DNA of 37,492 bases from contig CAZJQI010000043.1 of assembly GCA_964548275.1 (NCBI GenBank), positions 1 through 37,492 of the forward strand. Direction: 5' to 3'. The stretch comes from JAUVUV01 sp964548275. Its GTDB lineage: Bacteria > Gemmatimonadota > Glassbacteria > GWA2-58-10. Positions within the stretch are counted from its first letter, which is position 1. Every line of letters begins with the position of its first letter. The position numbers and the translations under genes were made by a program. The notes under the pieces were generated by a model that worked only from the letters and a program-made list of their open reading frames with translations, was not told the DNA's origin and made no database searches. Shown one piece after another: positions 22,494 to 31,639 of the stretch.

Positions 22494-24704
22494 TCATTCA
22501 TCAAACTTTTTCCAGCCAAGGTTCAGGATCACCTCGTCCTTGAGCAGCGAGCCCTGCATCAGCTTGACCAGAACCAGGTAGGGGAAATCCAGCTCGAGGT
22601 GCGAAATACGTACCATGCCGCTGGTACCTTCAATCTTTAGTGCTTCCTCTTCAAGAAGAGTCAGGTTATCCACCGTGTTGATCTGAATTGAGGCGTTATC
22701 AAGAGGATTGGTGGCTTCTATACGCAGGATATCGCCATCCCTTTCGACCAGCAGGGTCTTCGGGAAACCCACGATACAGCTCATCGCATCCGCGGGTTCC
22801 TCAGGGAAAGACAGCCGCGTCCTGCGCCCCACTTTTTCTGCGTGTATCGGCTGATAGTTCCAAAGGTCAACGTAATGCCAATGCTCCGGGTGATCAACCT
22901 CCATGAACGCACCCGTCAGGCGGCGGTGTTCCCAGCGGCCGACATTCTCCCGGCCGAGCTGGTAAGCCGGATAGACACACTTGTCGCGGGCAGGGAAAGC
23001 GTTGACATAGAGATCCTCGCGGAAATCATCGACCAGGGGAATGGGATCGAGTGTTAAATAGGCGTCCCGGTTCTCATGGATAATCCTGCTGTAGCGTTTG
23101 ATCATGATCCGCTCCTGCCAGGTGAAACGGTTGATCTCGCCGAAAATGTCCTCCCAGACAATCAGTCCCACCCCGTTGAACAGGGCGTTGAGAATCAGTT
23201 CGTCCCGTTTGCGCGCACTGCGGTTGATATTTCGCACGTTGTGCTCGGGCAGGACGAACCGCAGAAGGTCCACGCTGGGCATCCTGTTGGAGGCTCTCCC
23301 GTTCTGGTTCCAGCTTCCGGTGACAAGCTGCGCGGCCTCCAGGTCCGGCCTGCCCTCGGAGACAAACACGATCTCCGGATTAACCGCATCCAGGGCGTGG
23401 CGGAAAGCGCGGTCGGATTCGCTCATTGTGTCCAGAAAAATTCCGTCAGCGCAGATAGCTTTTGCGATCCGGGCCTCCTCGGCGAAAGGGTCTTTGCGAT
23501 TGCCGATAATGTCCCACGGCTTGTAAGGGATAAAAACCTGGACGCCGCGCTCATGCGCCCGTTCCACCATCCTGCGCAGGCCCTCGAGTCCTCCGGGAAG
23601 GTCCTCGTACATGGCGAACTGGTCGCGACCGTCGAGTCCGGTACGCGGGTAGTCGTGCCAGAGAAGCATATAATCATATCCGCCGAAATTCAGTTTTCCC
23701 TCCTCCAGGAATTCATCAATTCTGAACCGGTTGTGCTCCGGGTCATAGATATCGTGGCCGTAAAGGAAAGTGAAATGCGAGACAAAGCGTTGACGGTATT
23801 TCTGCTGGACCGGCCTTTTGTAATAGGTGAAATCAAAGCTCGAGCGGATATGTTTTTTAAAGGCCCCGAAGGCTGCGTGCCAGTCTCCCCGGTGGGGACA
23901 GATCAGGCAGTGGAGAATTTCGGTTTGATCGCCTGGTTCATGGACCATGCGGAAAATTTTTGATTTGAAATCATCTTTATCAGCAAAGGCCCAATCGAGT
24001 TTCGATCTGAGAATATGAAAGTAAATCCCTCTGTTCAGCCGGGTATTAAAAATGTCTATCGGCATCAGGGGATCGGAGGCGCGGGTGAAATAGAGGATAA
24101 AATCGCGGGGAGAGTCAATGCAGAAAAAGCTGCCGCCGGTGGGGATCAAATAGTGCATATCGGGTTCGCCGCCCAGCCCTATTTTCTGCATCACAGGAAA
24201 AGTTATTTTGCTGGGGACAGTTAAGGCACTACGGTAACCGATTCCAGCAGCGGAGGTGTTCGTTACCCTGACATTCCAGCCCAGTTCCGGGCCCGCTCCC
24301 AGGGAGAAGGTCTGTGTTAGATCCAGGAGATTTTCGGCGTAGCTGGATTTTTCGGTAACTGTGAGACAAACCTTACCAGCGGGGCAATCCTTTTCCTCAA
24401 TCCTAAGGAGCTGATAGCCCACATCCCGGGCACTTCTCACTGAACAGAACATCAGCGGCGGATTGCCGTCCAGGAAATCCGTGCCCTCGCCCTTTTCTAT
24501 CACGCTCGAAAGCTTCACTCCCCGGACAAGCGAGATTGTGTATTTGACTGTTTCATTTTCCAGTATGATTGTTTCTACATTTTCTTTATCAGGAATGTAT
24601 GACACTTTGCAGCCAGCCGAGACGGTTGCAGGCACAGCGGTTAGCATAGCAAAAGAAATCACGCAAAGAGGAGGCACGATGTTCAATTTATTCAGTTTTC
24701 CCAT
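22494..24704 (-). CDS. Secreted TIM-barrel glycosidase-like protein (DUF6259-type)
   Basis: 736 aa with signal peptide (SFAMLTAVPATVSA). The N-terminal half looks like a beta-sandwich (LDLTQTFSLGAGPELGWNV). A (beta/alpha)8 barrel follows from about residue 310 (HFTFLYGHDIYDP, YDYMLLWHDYPRTGLDG, GVQVFIPYKPWDI, DGIFLDTMSESD, NPEIVFVSEGRPD). The Asp in FLDTMSE and Glu in VSEG sit where GH36-like clans have nucleophile and acid/base, but this is inference. A C-terminal beta-domain closes it. It shares a minus-strand run with SUMF1-like and GH78 genes, suggesting one polysaccharide-use locus. Confidence 0.6.
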   Translation of the reverse strand: MGKLNKLNIVPPLCVISFAMLTAVPATVSAGCKVSYIPDKENVETIILENETVKYTISLVRGVKLSSVIEKGEGTDFLDGNPPLMFCSVRSARDVGYQLLRIEEKDCPAGKVCLTVTEKSSYAENLLDLTQTFSLGAGPELGWNVRVTNTSAAGIGYRSALTVPSKITFPVMQKIGLGGEPDMHYLIPTGGSFFCIDSPRDFILYFTRASDPLMPIDIFNTRLNRGIYFHILRSKLDWAFADKDDFKSKIFRMVHEPGDQTEILHCLICPHRGDWHAAFGAFKKHIRSSFDFTYYKRPVQQKYRQRFVSHFTFLYGHDIYDPEHNRFRIDEFLEEGKLNFGGYDYMLLWHDYPRTGLDGRDQFAMYEDLPGGLEGLRRMVERAHERGVQVFIPYKPWDIIGNRKDPFAEEARIAKAICADGIFLDTMSESDRAFRHALDAVNPEIVFVSEGRPDLEAAQLVTGSWNQNGRASNRMPSVDLLRFVLPEHNVRNINRSARKRDELILNALFNGVGLIVWEDIFGEINRFTWQERIMIKRYSRIIHENRDAYLTLDPIPLVDDFREDLYVNAFPARDKCVYPAYQLGRENVGRWEHRRLTGAFMEVDHPEHWHYVDLWNYQPIHAEKVGRRTRLSFPEEPADAMSCIVGFPKTLLVERDGDILRIEATNPLDNASIQINTVDNLTLLEEEALKIEGTSGMVRISHLELDFPYLVLVKLMQGSLLKDEVILNLGWKKFDE

Positions 24705-24781
24705 TTCAGGCTCCTGCCGTAATTGGAACTCTTAAGAATATGCTCGATATGGAATATAGCTCTCCTGAGCGGCGGATAGTT

Positions 24782-25594
24782 TTAGCGCGCATCTTTCACA
24801 CAGCGGAACCCCACAGTGGCGCATCTGTTCAAGGCCGGAGTCATATGCCAGAACTTTGTTCGCTGGCAACTTGTAACAGGCCCTCCCTGCATGTACCAGC
24901 GGCTGCTTTTTGCATGATAGTAGCTTCCTCCGCGCAGCCAGGAAAAGTAATGGTAGCCGTCGGTGTGGAAAGAGTCTGTCCACTCCCAGACATTGCCTGC
25001 CATGTCCAGACAGCCGTAAGGGGAGGCTCCTTCCGGGCAGCTTCCCACAGGCTTTGTGCCCGGCGAATCCATGTTCGCTTTGGCCGAATCGTAGAGATTT
25101 CCCCAGGGCCATATCCGGCCGTCGGTGCCCTGGGCGCCTTTTTGCCACTCGGCCTCGGTGGGAAGCCGCTTGGCGGCCCAGCGGGCATAGGCTTGGGCAT
25201 CCTCCAGGGAAACCCAGACCACCGGGTGTTTGCCTTTGGGATAACTGCCGTTTCGCCAATGTTTGAGAAAATTTTCAGGCCATTTGGGTTTGTAGCCACT
25301 CTGGTCCAGGAAAGTTTTAAATTGTTCGTTGGTCACCTCAGTCCTGTCGATATAGAAAGCCTCAAGGTAGATATCTCTTGTCATACTGTAGCGCACCCCG
25401 CGATCGTCTGTGACCAGAGAGTCCAGAGACAAACCTTCCCGCCTGCGATATTCCACGTGCATGGTGAATTTCCCTGCCGGCACCAGTACCATTTCCGGGC
25501 TGTTTTCAGCTTTGTCGGGTAAAACAGTTCGGGGAAAAATTGCCAGCGTGAAAAGGATAAGCGCAGGAAAGAGAGTGAGGTGGAATAGTTTCAT
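24782..25594 (-). CDS. Secreted formylglycine-generating-enzyme (SUMF1)-like protein
   Basis: 270 aa with N-terminal signal. FGE-sulfatase domain: MVLVPAGKFTM, FYIDRTEVTNEQF, HPVVWVSLEDAQAYARWA, RLPTEAEWQKGAQG, MAGNVWEWT, RGGSY, and GFRCVKD at the end. True FGE activates sulfatases by oxidising an active-site Cys, but many members of this large family do other jobs, and no sulfatase gene is in the window. RBS AAAGGAG before the ATG. It lies 77 bp upstream of the DUF6259-like gene. Confidence 0.85.
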   Translation of the reverse strand: MKLFHLTLFPALILFTLAIFPRTVLPDKAENSPEMVLVPAGKFTMHVEYRRREGLSLDSLVTDDRGVRYSMTRDIYLEAFYIDRTEVTNEQFKTFLDQSGYKPKWPENFLKHWRNGSYPKGKHPVVWVSLEDAQAYARWAAKRLPTEAEWQKGAQGTDGRIWPWGNLYDSAKANMDSPGTKPVGSCPEGASPYGCLDMAGNVWEWTDSFHTDGYHYFSWLRGGSYYHAKSSRWYMQGGPVTSCQRTKFWHMTPALNRCATVGFRCVKDAR

Positions 25595-25648
25595 GTTTCA
25601 CTCCTTTGGATTGCAGGGCAAGCTCCTGAAAGGCGGGTACGGTACTGC

Positions 25649-26698
25649 CTACAGTGCTCTGTCAGCTTCATACTCCAGCCCGACAGCGGCGCGCCAGCGG
25701 TCGAGAGTTTCCATGTTACCCAGGGTGTCTTGCCAGGTCATCGCCGGTGGGGGTGCCTGGCCGGAGTGGAGATGCTCGGCCACGGTGTCTGCCTCGATCG
25801 AGTAGAGCCATTCCGAGGTGCTGATTTCTACAGTTTCCACCTTTTCTTCGCGGTTTCTATGGATTAAAAGGCGCGAGGTGCCGCCCTCGATCCCGCTGCA
25901 GAACCATGGGGAGAGCACCTCGATCCATCCCTCGGAGCCGTAAATGTGTACAGTATTGTCCTGCGCAAGCTGTACACCGGCGGCAAGCTGAGCCAGGATA
26001 TCTCCGGGAAACCTGAGAAAGGCCGCGGCGTATTCATCCACTCCGCTTTCTTTTCCAATGTGCGCCATAGCCTGCAACTCGAGCGGCTCTTCGAAATCTC
26101 TGCCCAGGGCCGCGCCTGCAATCAGGCGGGAGATACTTACCGGATAGCAGCCGACATCCAGGATAGCTCCGCCGCCGAGTTTTTTATTCAGCTTGAGCCC
26201 CTCGAGGTCATAGGTTCCATGGTAACTGAAAGTGGCGCGGATGGCTCTCACCTCACCGACAGCGCCGTTTTTGACCAGATCCACAAGTTTTCTTGTCTGA
26301 GGATGGCAGCGGTACATAAAGGCCTCCATCAGGAAAACTCCGTTGGTTCGGGCAGCCTCCACGATTGAGGCCGCCTCACGGTGGTTCATTCCGATCGGTT
26401 TTTCGCAGAGCACGTGCTTGCCGGCATGCGCGGCGCGGATTGCCCACTCGGCATGCAACGGGTGCGGCGTGGCGACATATACCACATCTACGGCCGGGTC
26501 TTCGATAACAGCCTGGTAACTATCGTAATATTTTGCTATGCCGAACTCCTGGGCGAACTGTTCAGCACGATCCAGGCTGCGGCTGCCAACCGCGGCAACC
26601 CGGCCTGTGCGAGACCTGAACACCCCCTGAGTGAACTCGCGGGCGATCTTGCCCACAGTGATTATTCCCCAGGCCGGTTTTTCCGTACCGGATTCCAT
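25649..26698 (-). CDS. Gfo/Idh/MocA-family NAD(P)-dependent sugar oxidoreductase
   Basis: 349 aa. N-terminal Rossmann domain: the dinucleotide motif is slightly altered (WGIITVGKIA where GxGxxA is usual). DVVYVATPHPLHAEWAIRAA and GKHVLCEKPIG (catalytic Lys) are typical. C-terminal alpha/beta domain with GGGAILDVGCYPVS. Family members oxidise sugars, inositols or dihydrodiols; the substrate is unknown. GGAGGAG ribosome-binding site before the ATG. Confidence 0.88.
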   Translation of the reverse strand: MESGTEKPAWGIITVGKIAREFTQGVFRSRTGRVAAVGSRSLDRAEQFAQEFGIAKYYDSYQAVIEDPAVDVVYVATPHPLHAEWAIRAAHAGKHVLCEKPIGMNHREAASIVEAARTNGVFLMEAFMYRCHPQTRKLVDLVKNGAVGEVRAIRATFSYHGTYDLEGLKLNKKLGGGAILDVGCYPVSISRLIAGAALGRDFEEPLELQAMAHIGKESGVDEYAAAFLRFPGDILAQLAAGVQLAQDNTVHIYGSEGWIEVLSPWFCSGIEGGTSRLLIHRNREEKVETVEISTSEWLYSIEADTVAEHLHSGQAPPPAMTWQDTLGNMETLDRWRAAVGLEYEADRAL

Positions 26699-26856
26699 TC
26701 ACTCCTCCAAATCCTCGGGATTTTTCAACATTTCTTGAGAAAGGTGGGAAGGGAAACCCCCTTGAGGGATATTACCACCATCAGGGAGCAAGTCAAGGCG
26801 TTAGTGAGATAATTACTCACTTTCAGAGCGCGAGAGGAAGAAAGTAAAAGATTTTC

Positions 26857-26884
26857 TTGATTTTTATTATTATCATGATAAAAT
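26857..26884 (+). promoter_or_regulatory. Possible sigma-70 promoter of the HD-GYP gene
   Basis: TTGATT (26857-26862), 16-base spacer, TAAAAT (26879-26884), in an AT-rich stretch of the divergent intergenic region. Imperfect boxes; supported mainly by position. Confidence 0.4.
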
Positions 26885-26960
26885 TCTATCTTGGAGTTAT
26901 TTGGAAAAGCGGTTCAAGATTGTATTTTTAAAGTATCCACATGGGATCAGAGGTTATGTT

Positions 26961-28232
26961 ATGAAGTCAGATTATTTTCCTATTCCGCTCAAAAAGATAG
27001 TAATTGACTCCTATCCGGATTTCGATCTCTTTATCAAGCGCCAGGATCGCTTCGTCCTCTACCGCAAGGGAGGCTATAAGTTCAAGCAGGAGAATATAGA
27101 TAATCTGATCGAAAATAAAATTGACTCGCTGTACGTGGCCAAAGAAGATGTCAAGCGCTACGAGGAATACAGGAAGCGAATGCCGGATGAAGCAGAGGAG
27201 GAGGCACCCGAGGAAAATGGACAGGTGGATTTCACCAATGCTCATGAGATAGAGCAATACCACGAGATCATGGACAATTTCTTCGTGGTAAACCACAATC
27301 TTCTTCAGAAAGGTGAGGAGGTGGATTTTCCGGTTTACTATCACGCAGGCAACAATGTCCATTTGTTTTCCGAATTTGAAAAAAAACCGGAGGCTCCCTG
27401 GGAACTGGCTGACCGGATAAGTGTCTCGAGCAAGGAACTGTTGATCCGAAGACAGGACATTCACAAATATCAAGCGTTTATCAACAGGTTAATGAGCGCT
27501 GAGAAAGAAGCGGAGGATAATCACGAACTGAAGGTCATGCGCAAGGCCGTGGTACTTCGCGAGATGAGCAAGGTCGTGATTCAGGAGATACTCGATGACC
27601 CTCGAAGTGGTGAGAAATTGAAGAACTTGAAAGATCAGGTATATAAAACAGCGGATTTTGTTCTTGAGAACGTAGACTCTTTTTACTCCCTGATGGTTAT
27701 CCACTCTCATGACTTTTACACCTATACGCACTCGTTAAACGTGAGCACATTTTGCGTGGGATTCGGTTCCGCGCTCGGCCTATTTAAAAGCCCGGACCTG
27801 GAGTGGCTGGCCCTGGGAGGGGCGCTTCACGATGTTGGCAAGAGCCGGGTAGACACCAAGCTGATCAACAAGCCGAGCAAGCTGACCCCGGAAGAGTTTG
27901 AAGAGATGAAAAAGCACGTGCTGATAGGGATCGATCTGCTGAAAGAACATCACGATTTGCCCAAGGAGGTACTCGAGATCGTGGCCCAGCACCACGAGAA
28001 ACTCACAGGAACCGGGTATCCTAACAGCTTGAAAGGTGATCAGGTTTCGTATTTCGGCCGCATCTCGGCAATAGTGGATGTATACGATGCACTGACCACG
28101 GAACGTCCCTACAAGAAAGCACTTACCCCGTTCGAGGCGCTGAATATTATTGCCCGCATCCAGGGTGAATTCGACGAGAAGTTGGTCAAAAAATTTATCG
28201 TGATGCTGGGTAAGCAATTGGCGGGGGCTTGA
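26961..28232 (+). CDS. HD-GYP domain protein, probable cyclic-di-GMP phosphodiesterase
   Basis: 423 aa from ATG 26961, which follows AGAGG and begins the conserved N-terminal domain (IPLKKIVIDSYPDFDLFIK). A TTG start at 26901 with GGAG is possible. The N-terminal DUF3391-like domain and a helical linker lead to HD-GYP (about 270-420): HSHDFYTYTHSLNV, ALHDVGKSRVD, HVLIGIDLL, AQHHEKLTGTGYP (HD and GYP signatures), and VDVYDALTTERPYKKA. Metal-binding residues look complete. It would degrade c-di-GMP and so affect motility or surface attachment. Followed by a strong terminator. Confidence 0.9.
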   Translation: MKSDYFPIPLKKIVIDSYPDFDLFIKRQDRFVLYRKGGYKFKQENIDNLIENKIDSLYVAKEDVKRYEEYRKRMPDEAEEEAPEENGQVDFTNAHEIEQYHEIMDNFFVVNHNLLQKGEEVDFPVYYHAGNNVHLFSEFEKKPEAPWELADRISVSSKELLIRRQDIHKYQAFINRLMSAEKEAEDNHELKVMRKAVVLREMSKVVIQEILDDPRSGEKLKNLKDQVYKTADFVLENVDSFYSLMVIHSHDFYTYTHSLNVSTFCVGFGSALGLFKSPDLEWLALGGALHDVGKSRVDTKLINKPSKLTPEEFEEMKKHVLIGIDLLKEHHDLPKEVLEIVAQHHEKLTGTGYPNSLKGDQVSYFGRISAIVDVYDALTTERPYKKALTPFEALNIIARIQGEFDEKLVKKFIVMLGKQLAGA

Positions 28233-28274
28233 ATCGGTGGAAATTTCCAGATAAATCGGCAGAGCAGAAAAGAC

Positions 28275-28310
28275 AAAGCCCCGGACTCAGATGAGCCCGG
28301 GGCTTTTATT
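28275..28310 (+). terminator. Rho-independent terminator
   Basis: 14-bp stem with one mismatch (AAAGCCCCGGACTC 28275-28288 with 28293-28306), 4-base loop, T-run. It ends the HD-GYP gene and may also act on the minus strand. Confidence 0.9.
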
Positions 28311-28333
28311 ATCAATGGACAGATTTGGTAAGA

Positions 28334-28543
28334 TCAACCATAGCGGACCCAGCGGACTATCTCTTTCAGGGAAGGCGGCTTGCCGTACATCAGGATGCCG
28401 GTGCGAAAGATTTTCGCCGCGGCCCACATCACCAGAGGAACCGAAACGACAAGCAGGAGGATCGAGGCAACTACTTGGAACAGCGGCAGGTCCGGGTGAG
28501 CGGCCAGGCTGCCGGGGTTTGCAAGTTGAAACTTTAGCAGCTC
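28334..28543 (-). pseudogene. C-terminal remnant of an ABC-2 type (NatB-like) permease
   Basis: A minus-strand frame of 69 codons ends at 28334. It has no suitable start codon and an in-frame stop just upstream. Its last part (VVSVPLVMWAAAKIFRTGIL, then MYGKPPSLKEIVRWVRYG) matches the characteristic end of NatB-like ABC-2 permeases: a last helix followed by IFRxGILMYGKxPSLxE. LANPGSLA nearby resembles a loop normally about 50 residues earlier, so an internal deletion is also likely. No ATPase or rest of the permease is present. Confidence 0.7.
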
Positions 28544-28587
28544 TCATGAGAGGACTCCTGGTGAATGAACGTGTAGAATATCAGGTA

Positions 28588-29463
28588 TTATCCAGGCAGA
28601 AGGGCTGCACCGTAAAGGGGGGCAAGATGTTCGAGCTTGCTTCTGGTTATTGTCGTGGCGTTTCTCTCGACCAGGTGCCTGTGGATAACATCTTTCATTC
28701 CCCCGGCGAACAGGTTCCAGGCCCGGGCCACGGAGCCGCCGATAACGATCACCTCCGGGTTCAGGAGGTTGACCAGGTAAGAAAGGCCGCAGCCCAGGGC
28801 TTGGCCCATTTCTGCGAACAGCTCCCGGGCAATTCGGTCGCTGCGGGTGGCTCTCAGATGAATTTCTTCGCCGCTTAGTTTCTCCCCTGTGGCCTGAGCG
28901 TACTTTTTGACAAGCGCAGTGCCGGAGACGTGGTTTTCGAGGATATCTTCCTCGTACGGGCATTTCCAGATTTCACCGGCGCAGCGGTCGTTGCCGTGGA
29001 GAAGTTTTCCGCCGATCACTATTCCAACACCCAGGCCGGTGCCGAGAGTCACCCCGCAGCAATCACTGCAACCGGCGGCTGCCCCTCGGGCCCTTTCGCC
29101 GAGGACAAAACAGTTGGCGTCCTTTTCCATATTAACCGGGATACCGATTTTTTCAGCCAATACCCGGGCCAGCGGATAATCGGTCATGGTGGGCAGGTTC
29201 GGTGAGAAATCGATCAGCCCCTTGTCGTACTGGATGGTTGTGGGCACCCCGATCCCGACCCGGGCGACGTTTTCGAGGGGTTCCCCAAAGGTTTTCAAGG
29301 TTTCCATAAAGTTCCCGCAGATATTCTCCAACACCTCTTCGGGGCTCAAATGAGCCTCAGTAGGGGATTCCACCGGAGGCCCGAGAATTTCTCCGTCAGG
29401 AGAGAAAAGGCCTGAAATGATCTTGGTACCACCGAGATCGACAGCTCCCAGAAGGTTTCCCAT
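28588..29463 (-). CDS. ROK-family sugar kinase (glucokinase-like)
   Basis: 291 aa. DLGGTKI phosphate-binding motif, IGVPTTI, EKDANCFVLGE (catalytic Asp in KDAN), GVTLGTGLGVGIV and IVIGGSVAR. The usual ROK zinc motif CxCGxxGC is not intact: the region reads CAGEIWKCPYEEDILE. No helix-turn-helix, so a kinase and not a NagC-type repressor. The start codon is preceded only by a weak ribosome-binding site. Confidence 0.88.
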   Translation of the reverse strand: MGNLLGAVDLGGTKIISGLFSPDGEILGPPVESPTEAHLSPEEVLENICGNFMETLKTFGEPLENVARVGIGVPTTIQYDKGLIDFSPNLPTMTDYPLARVLAEKIGIPVNMEKDANCFVLGERARGAAAGCSDCCGVTLGTGLGVGIVIGGKLLHGNDRCAGEIWKCPYEEDILENHVSGTALVKKYAQATGEKLSGEEIHLRATRSDRIARELFAEMGQALGCGLSYLVNLLNPEVIVIGGSVARAWNLFAGGMKDVIHRHLVERNATTITRSKLEHLAPLYGAALLPG

Positions 29464-29588
29464 AGTAATCGAAATGTTGTCCAGAGGTCAAATTAAAGGG
29501 GATAATTTCCAGATTGGAAAATACCGCATATTGTGCTAAATCTACAACTAAAAATAATTTGTCCACCGGAAGAGGACGGATATATTTA

Positions 29589-29616
29589 TTGAAAATAAAA
29601 AAAATAGTTATATATA
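29589..29616 (+). promoter_or_regulatory. Possible sigma-70 promoter
   Basis: TTGAAA (29589-29594) with TATATA (29611-29616), 16-base spacer, in a very AT-rich stretch about 80 bases before the metallo-beta-lactamase gene. Confidence 0.45.
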
Positions 29617-29694
29617 AGAAAATAGTACCAATTTACACTTAGCAGACAGAGCACTGTACTGCTGCGAACGTTATCAAACTTCAGGAGCATTATT

Positions 29695-31617
29695 ATGAGA
29701 AAAAAAAGAATTGTGGGTATTTTGGGAGCTCTGGCTGTTGGTCTGGGTCTCTGTCTCTCAGGCCCGGGATGCAGCGGGCAAGCAAAGGGAGTGGCTTTTG
29801 AGAAAATTTCCGAGAATCTCTACCGGGTGAGCGATGCTTGCAATGTCTATGTGATAAAGAGCGGAGACAGAGCCCTGCTGATAGACAGCGGGGACGGCCT
29901 GGTTTTGGAAGTGCTGAAAGAAATGGGTATCCGCAAGATCGACTGGGTTTTTCACACCCACTCCCACCGCGACCAATGTCAGGGGACGCCCCGCCTTGTT
30001 GAAGCTGGTGCGAAAGTGGCTGTGCCAGAGAAAGAAGAACGCTTTTTCACTGAGGTGCAAAGCTTCTGGAACGATTTCCAGATTTACATCCGCTATAGAT
30101 TCAAGCCGGATTCATTCAAGCCGCGCGAAAATATCACGGTACACAGAACCCTTGCACAAGGCGAGGTCTTCGAGTGGGAGGGACTGCGGATCGAAGTTGT
30201 GGAAACACCTGGCCATACTTTGGGAGCGGTTTCCTACCTGGCAGAAATCGATGGTGTTCGCTACGCATTTACCGGGGATATGATCCACTCGCCGGGGAAG
30301 GTCTGGAACCTCTGGAGTTTCGATTACCGATACTGGGATGGAGGATTCAAGGGCATAACACTGACCCTGGAAGGTCTTGATAAAGTACTAGCCAAACAGG
30401 CCGCAGTGCTGCTTCCCTCCCACGGAGTAACGATTCGCAATCCGGCGGATGCGGTAGCGTTGCTAAAGACCAATCTTGAGGGAATCTACGATTTCAGTCC
30501 CGAGCCTGAGGAAAATGTTAGACCTTCCTCGAGGCCCTCCACACGCTGGCGCAAAATCAGCCAGCATCTTTACCACTACCGGCCCACCTCTTTCATTCTG
30601 CTCTCAGAGGATGGCAGCGCTCTGTTCTATGATTACTACGCAGTGCCTGGTGAAAATCATAGATACGGCTACGATACTATCGAACCGGTAATCGAAGCGT
30701 TGGGAATTAAGACAGTGGATGTGGTGATTCCGAGTCATTTTCACGAGGACCATATCCGGGGATTCCTCGATCTAAAAAGGCGCTTCGGCACCTCGATCTG
30801 GGTTTACGAGAATATGGTGGATATACTTGAAAACCCCTCCTGTTACAACCTGCCCTGCCTGGCTCCGGAAAAGATAAAAGCAGACCGGATGCTTTGCGAC
30901 GGAGAGCTGCTCAACTGGAAGGAATACGAGTTCGCAGTGATGCATTTCCCGGGACAGACCATGTACCACCAGGCAATGACCGGAGTCGTGGACGGCAGGA
31001 AAGTGTTTTTCATGGGCGATACCGATTGTTACGAGCTTGATAATGTGGAACTTCACCGCCGCAACCTCCGGCTTCACGGTATCAGTACGTTCCTGAATTA
31101 TTACCTTCTCGAACCGGAGGGCGGATATATCAAGACGATGAACAAACTGGTGGAGCACGATCCGGAACTACTGCTTTTTGCACACTCGGGTGCCAGGGAA
31201 GGCAACATGGAGATGTACCTGAAAAATTTGGAAAACATTAAAAAAAGGATCGCTGCGGTGGCCAAAGTACTGCCGCACGAGGACCCCAACCTGGGTTTCG
31301 ACCCGAACTGGATACATTTTTATCCTTACACAAAGAAAATTGAGCAGGGCTCTGAGTTTGAAACGGAAATCAGGGTGCGCAATCACCTGGCACGGATGAT
31401 GAATGCCCGGGTTTCACTCCGTCTGCCCGAGGGCTGGAGTGCGGAGCCGGGTGAGGGTAATCTTGCCATCGAGGGAAAGGCGGAGGGTTCGCTCTCTTTT
31501 AGGGTTAAGGTTCCGGAATCGGCGAAACTGCAAAATAGAACGGTTATTACAGCCAATGTGGTAACGGACGGGCAAAACTGGGGCGAGTTTGCCGAGATGC
31601 TGCTGGATGCGGAGTAA
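29695..31617 (+). CDS. Exported protein with two metallo-beta-lactamase-fold domains and an Ig-like C-terminus
   Basis: 640 aa with an N-terminal signal and possible lipobox (GPGCSG). MBL domain 1 (about 40-270) has HTHSHRDQ, a GHT site (ETPGHTLG) and TGDMIHSPG. MBL domain 2 (about 285-525) has SHFHEDH, HFPGQTMYHQ and GDTDCYELD. A C-terminal beta-sandwich (about 535-640) resembles NEW3/alpha-galactosidase-associated Ig-like modules (LPEGWSAEPG). In domain 1 the fourth motif residue is Gln for His (H-S-H-R-D-Q), and in domain 2 GQT replaces GHT, so the two metal sites may be unequal. Substrate unknown. Confidence 0.8.
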   Translation: MRKKRIVGILGALAVGLGLCLSGPGCSGQAKGVAFEKISENLYRVSDACNVYVIKSGDRALLIDSGDGLVLEVLKEMGIRKIDWVFHTHSHRDQCQGTPRLVEAGAKVAVPEKEERFFTEVQSFWNDFQIYIRYRFKPDSFKPRENITVHRTLAQGEVFEWEGLRIEVVETPGHTLGAVSYLAEIDGVRYAFTGDMIHSPGKVWNLWSFDYRYWDGGFKGITLTLEGLDKVLAKQAAVLLPSHGVTIRNPADAVALLKTNLEGIYDFSPEPEENVRPSSRPSTRWRKISQHLYHYRPTSFILLSEDGSALFYDYYAVPGENHRYGYDTIEPVIEALGIKTVDVVIPSHFHEDHIRGFLDLKRRFGTSIWVYENMVDILENPSCYNLPCLAPEKIKADRMLCDGELLNWKEYEFAVMHFPGQTMYHQAMTGVVDGRKVFFMGDTDCYELDNVELHRRNLRLHGISTFLNYYLLEPEGGYIKTMNKLVEHDPELLLFAHSGAREGNMEMYLKNLENIKKRIAAVAKVLPHEDPNLGFDPNWIHFYPYTKKIEQGSEFETEIRVRNHLARMMNARVSLRLPEGWSAEPGEGNLAIEGKAEGSLSFRVKVPESAKLQNRTVITANVVTDGQNWGEFAEMLLDAE

Positions 31618-31639
31618 AAATTTAATTTTGGAGTTCAAT

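Noticed and set aside
23076..23963. Long plus-strand open frame opposite the DUF6259-like gene
   Set aside because: Antisense shadow; low-complexity translation without domain features, while the opposite strand has a signal peptide and barrel motifs.
28291..28878. Plus-strand frame crossing the terminator, the permease remnant and the ROK gene end
   Set aside because: It begins inside a terminator stem and overlaps well-supported minus-strand coding sequence.
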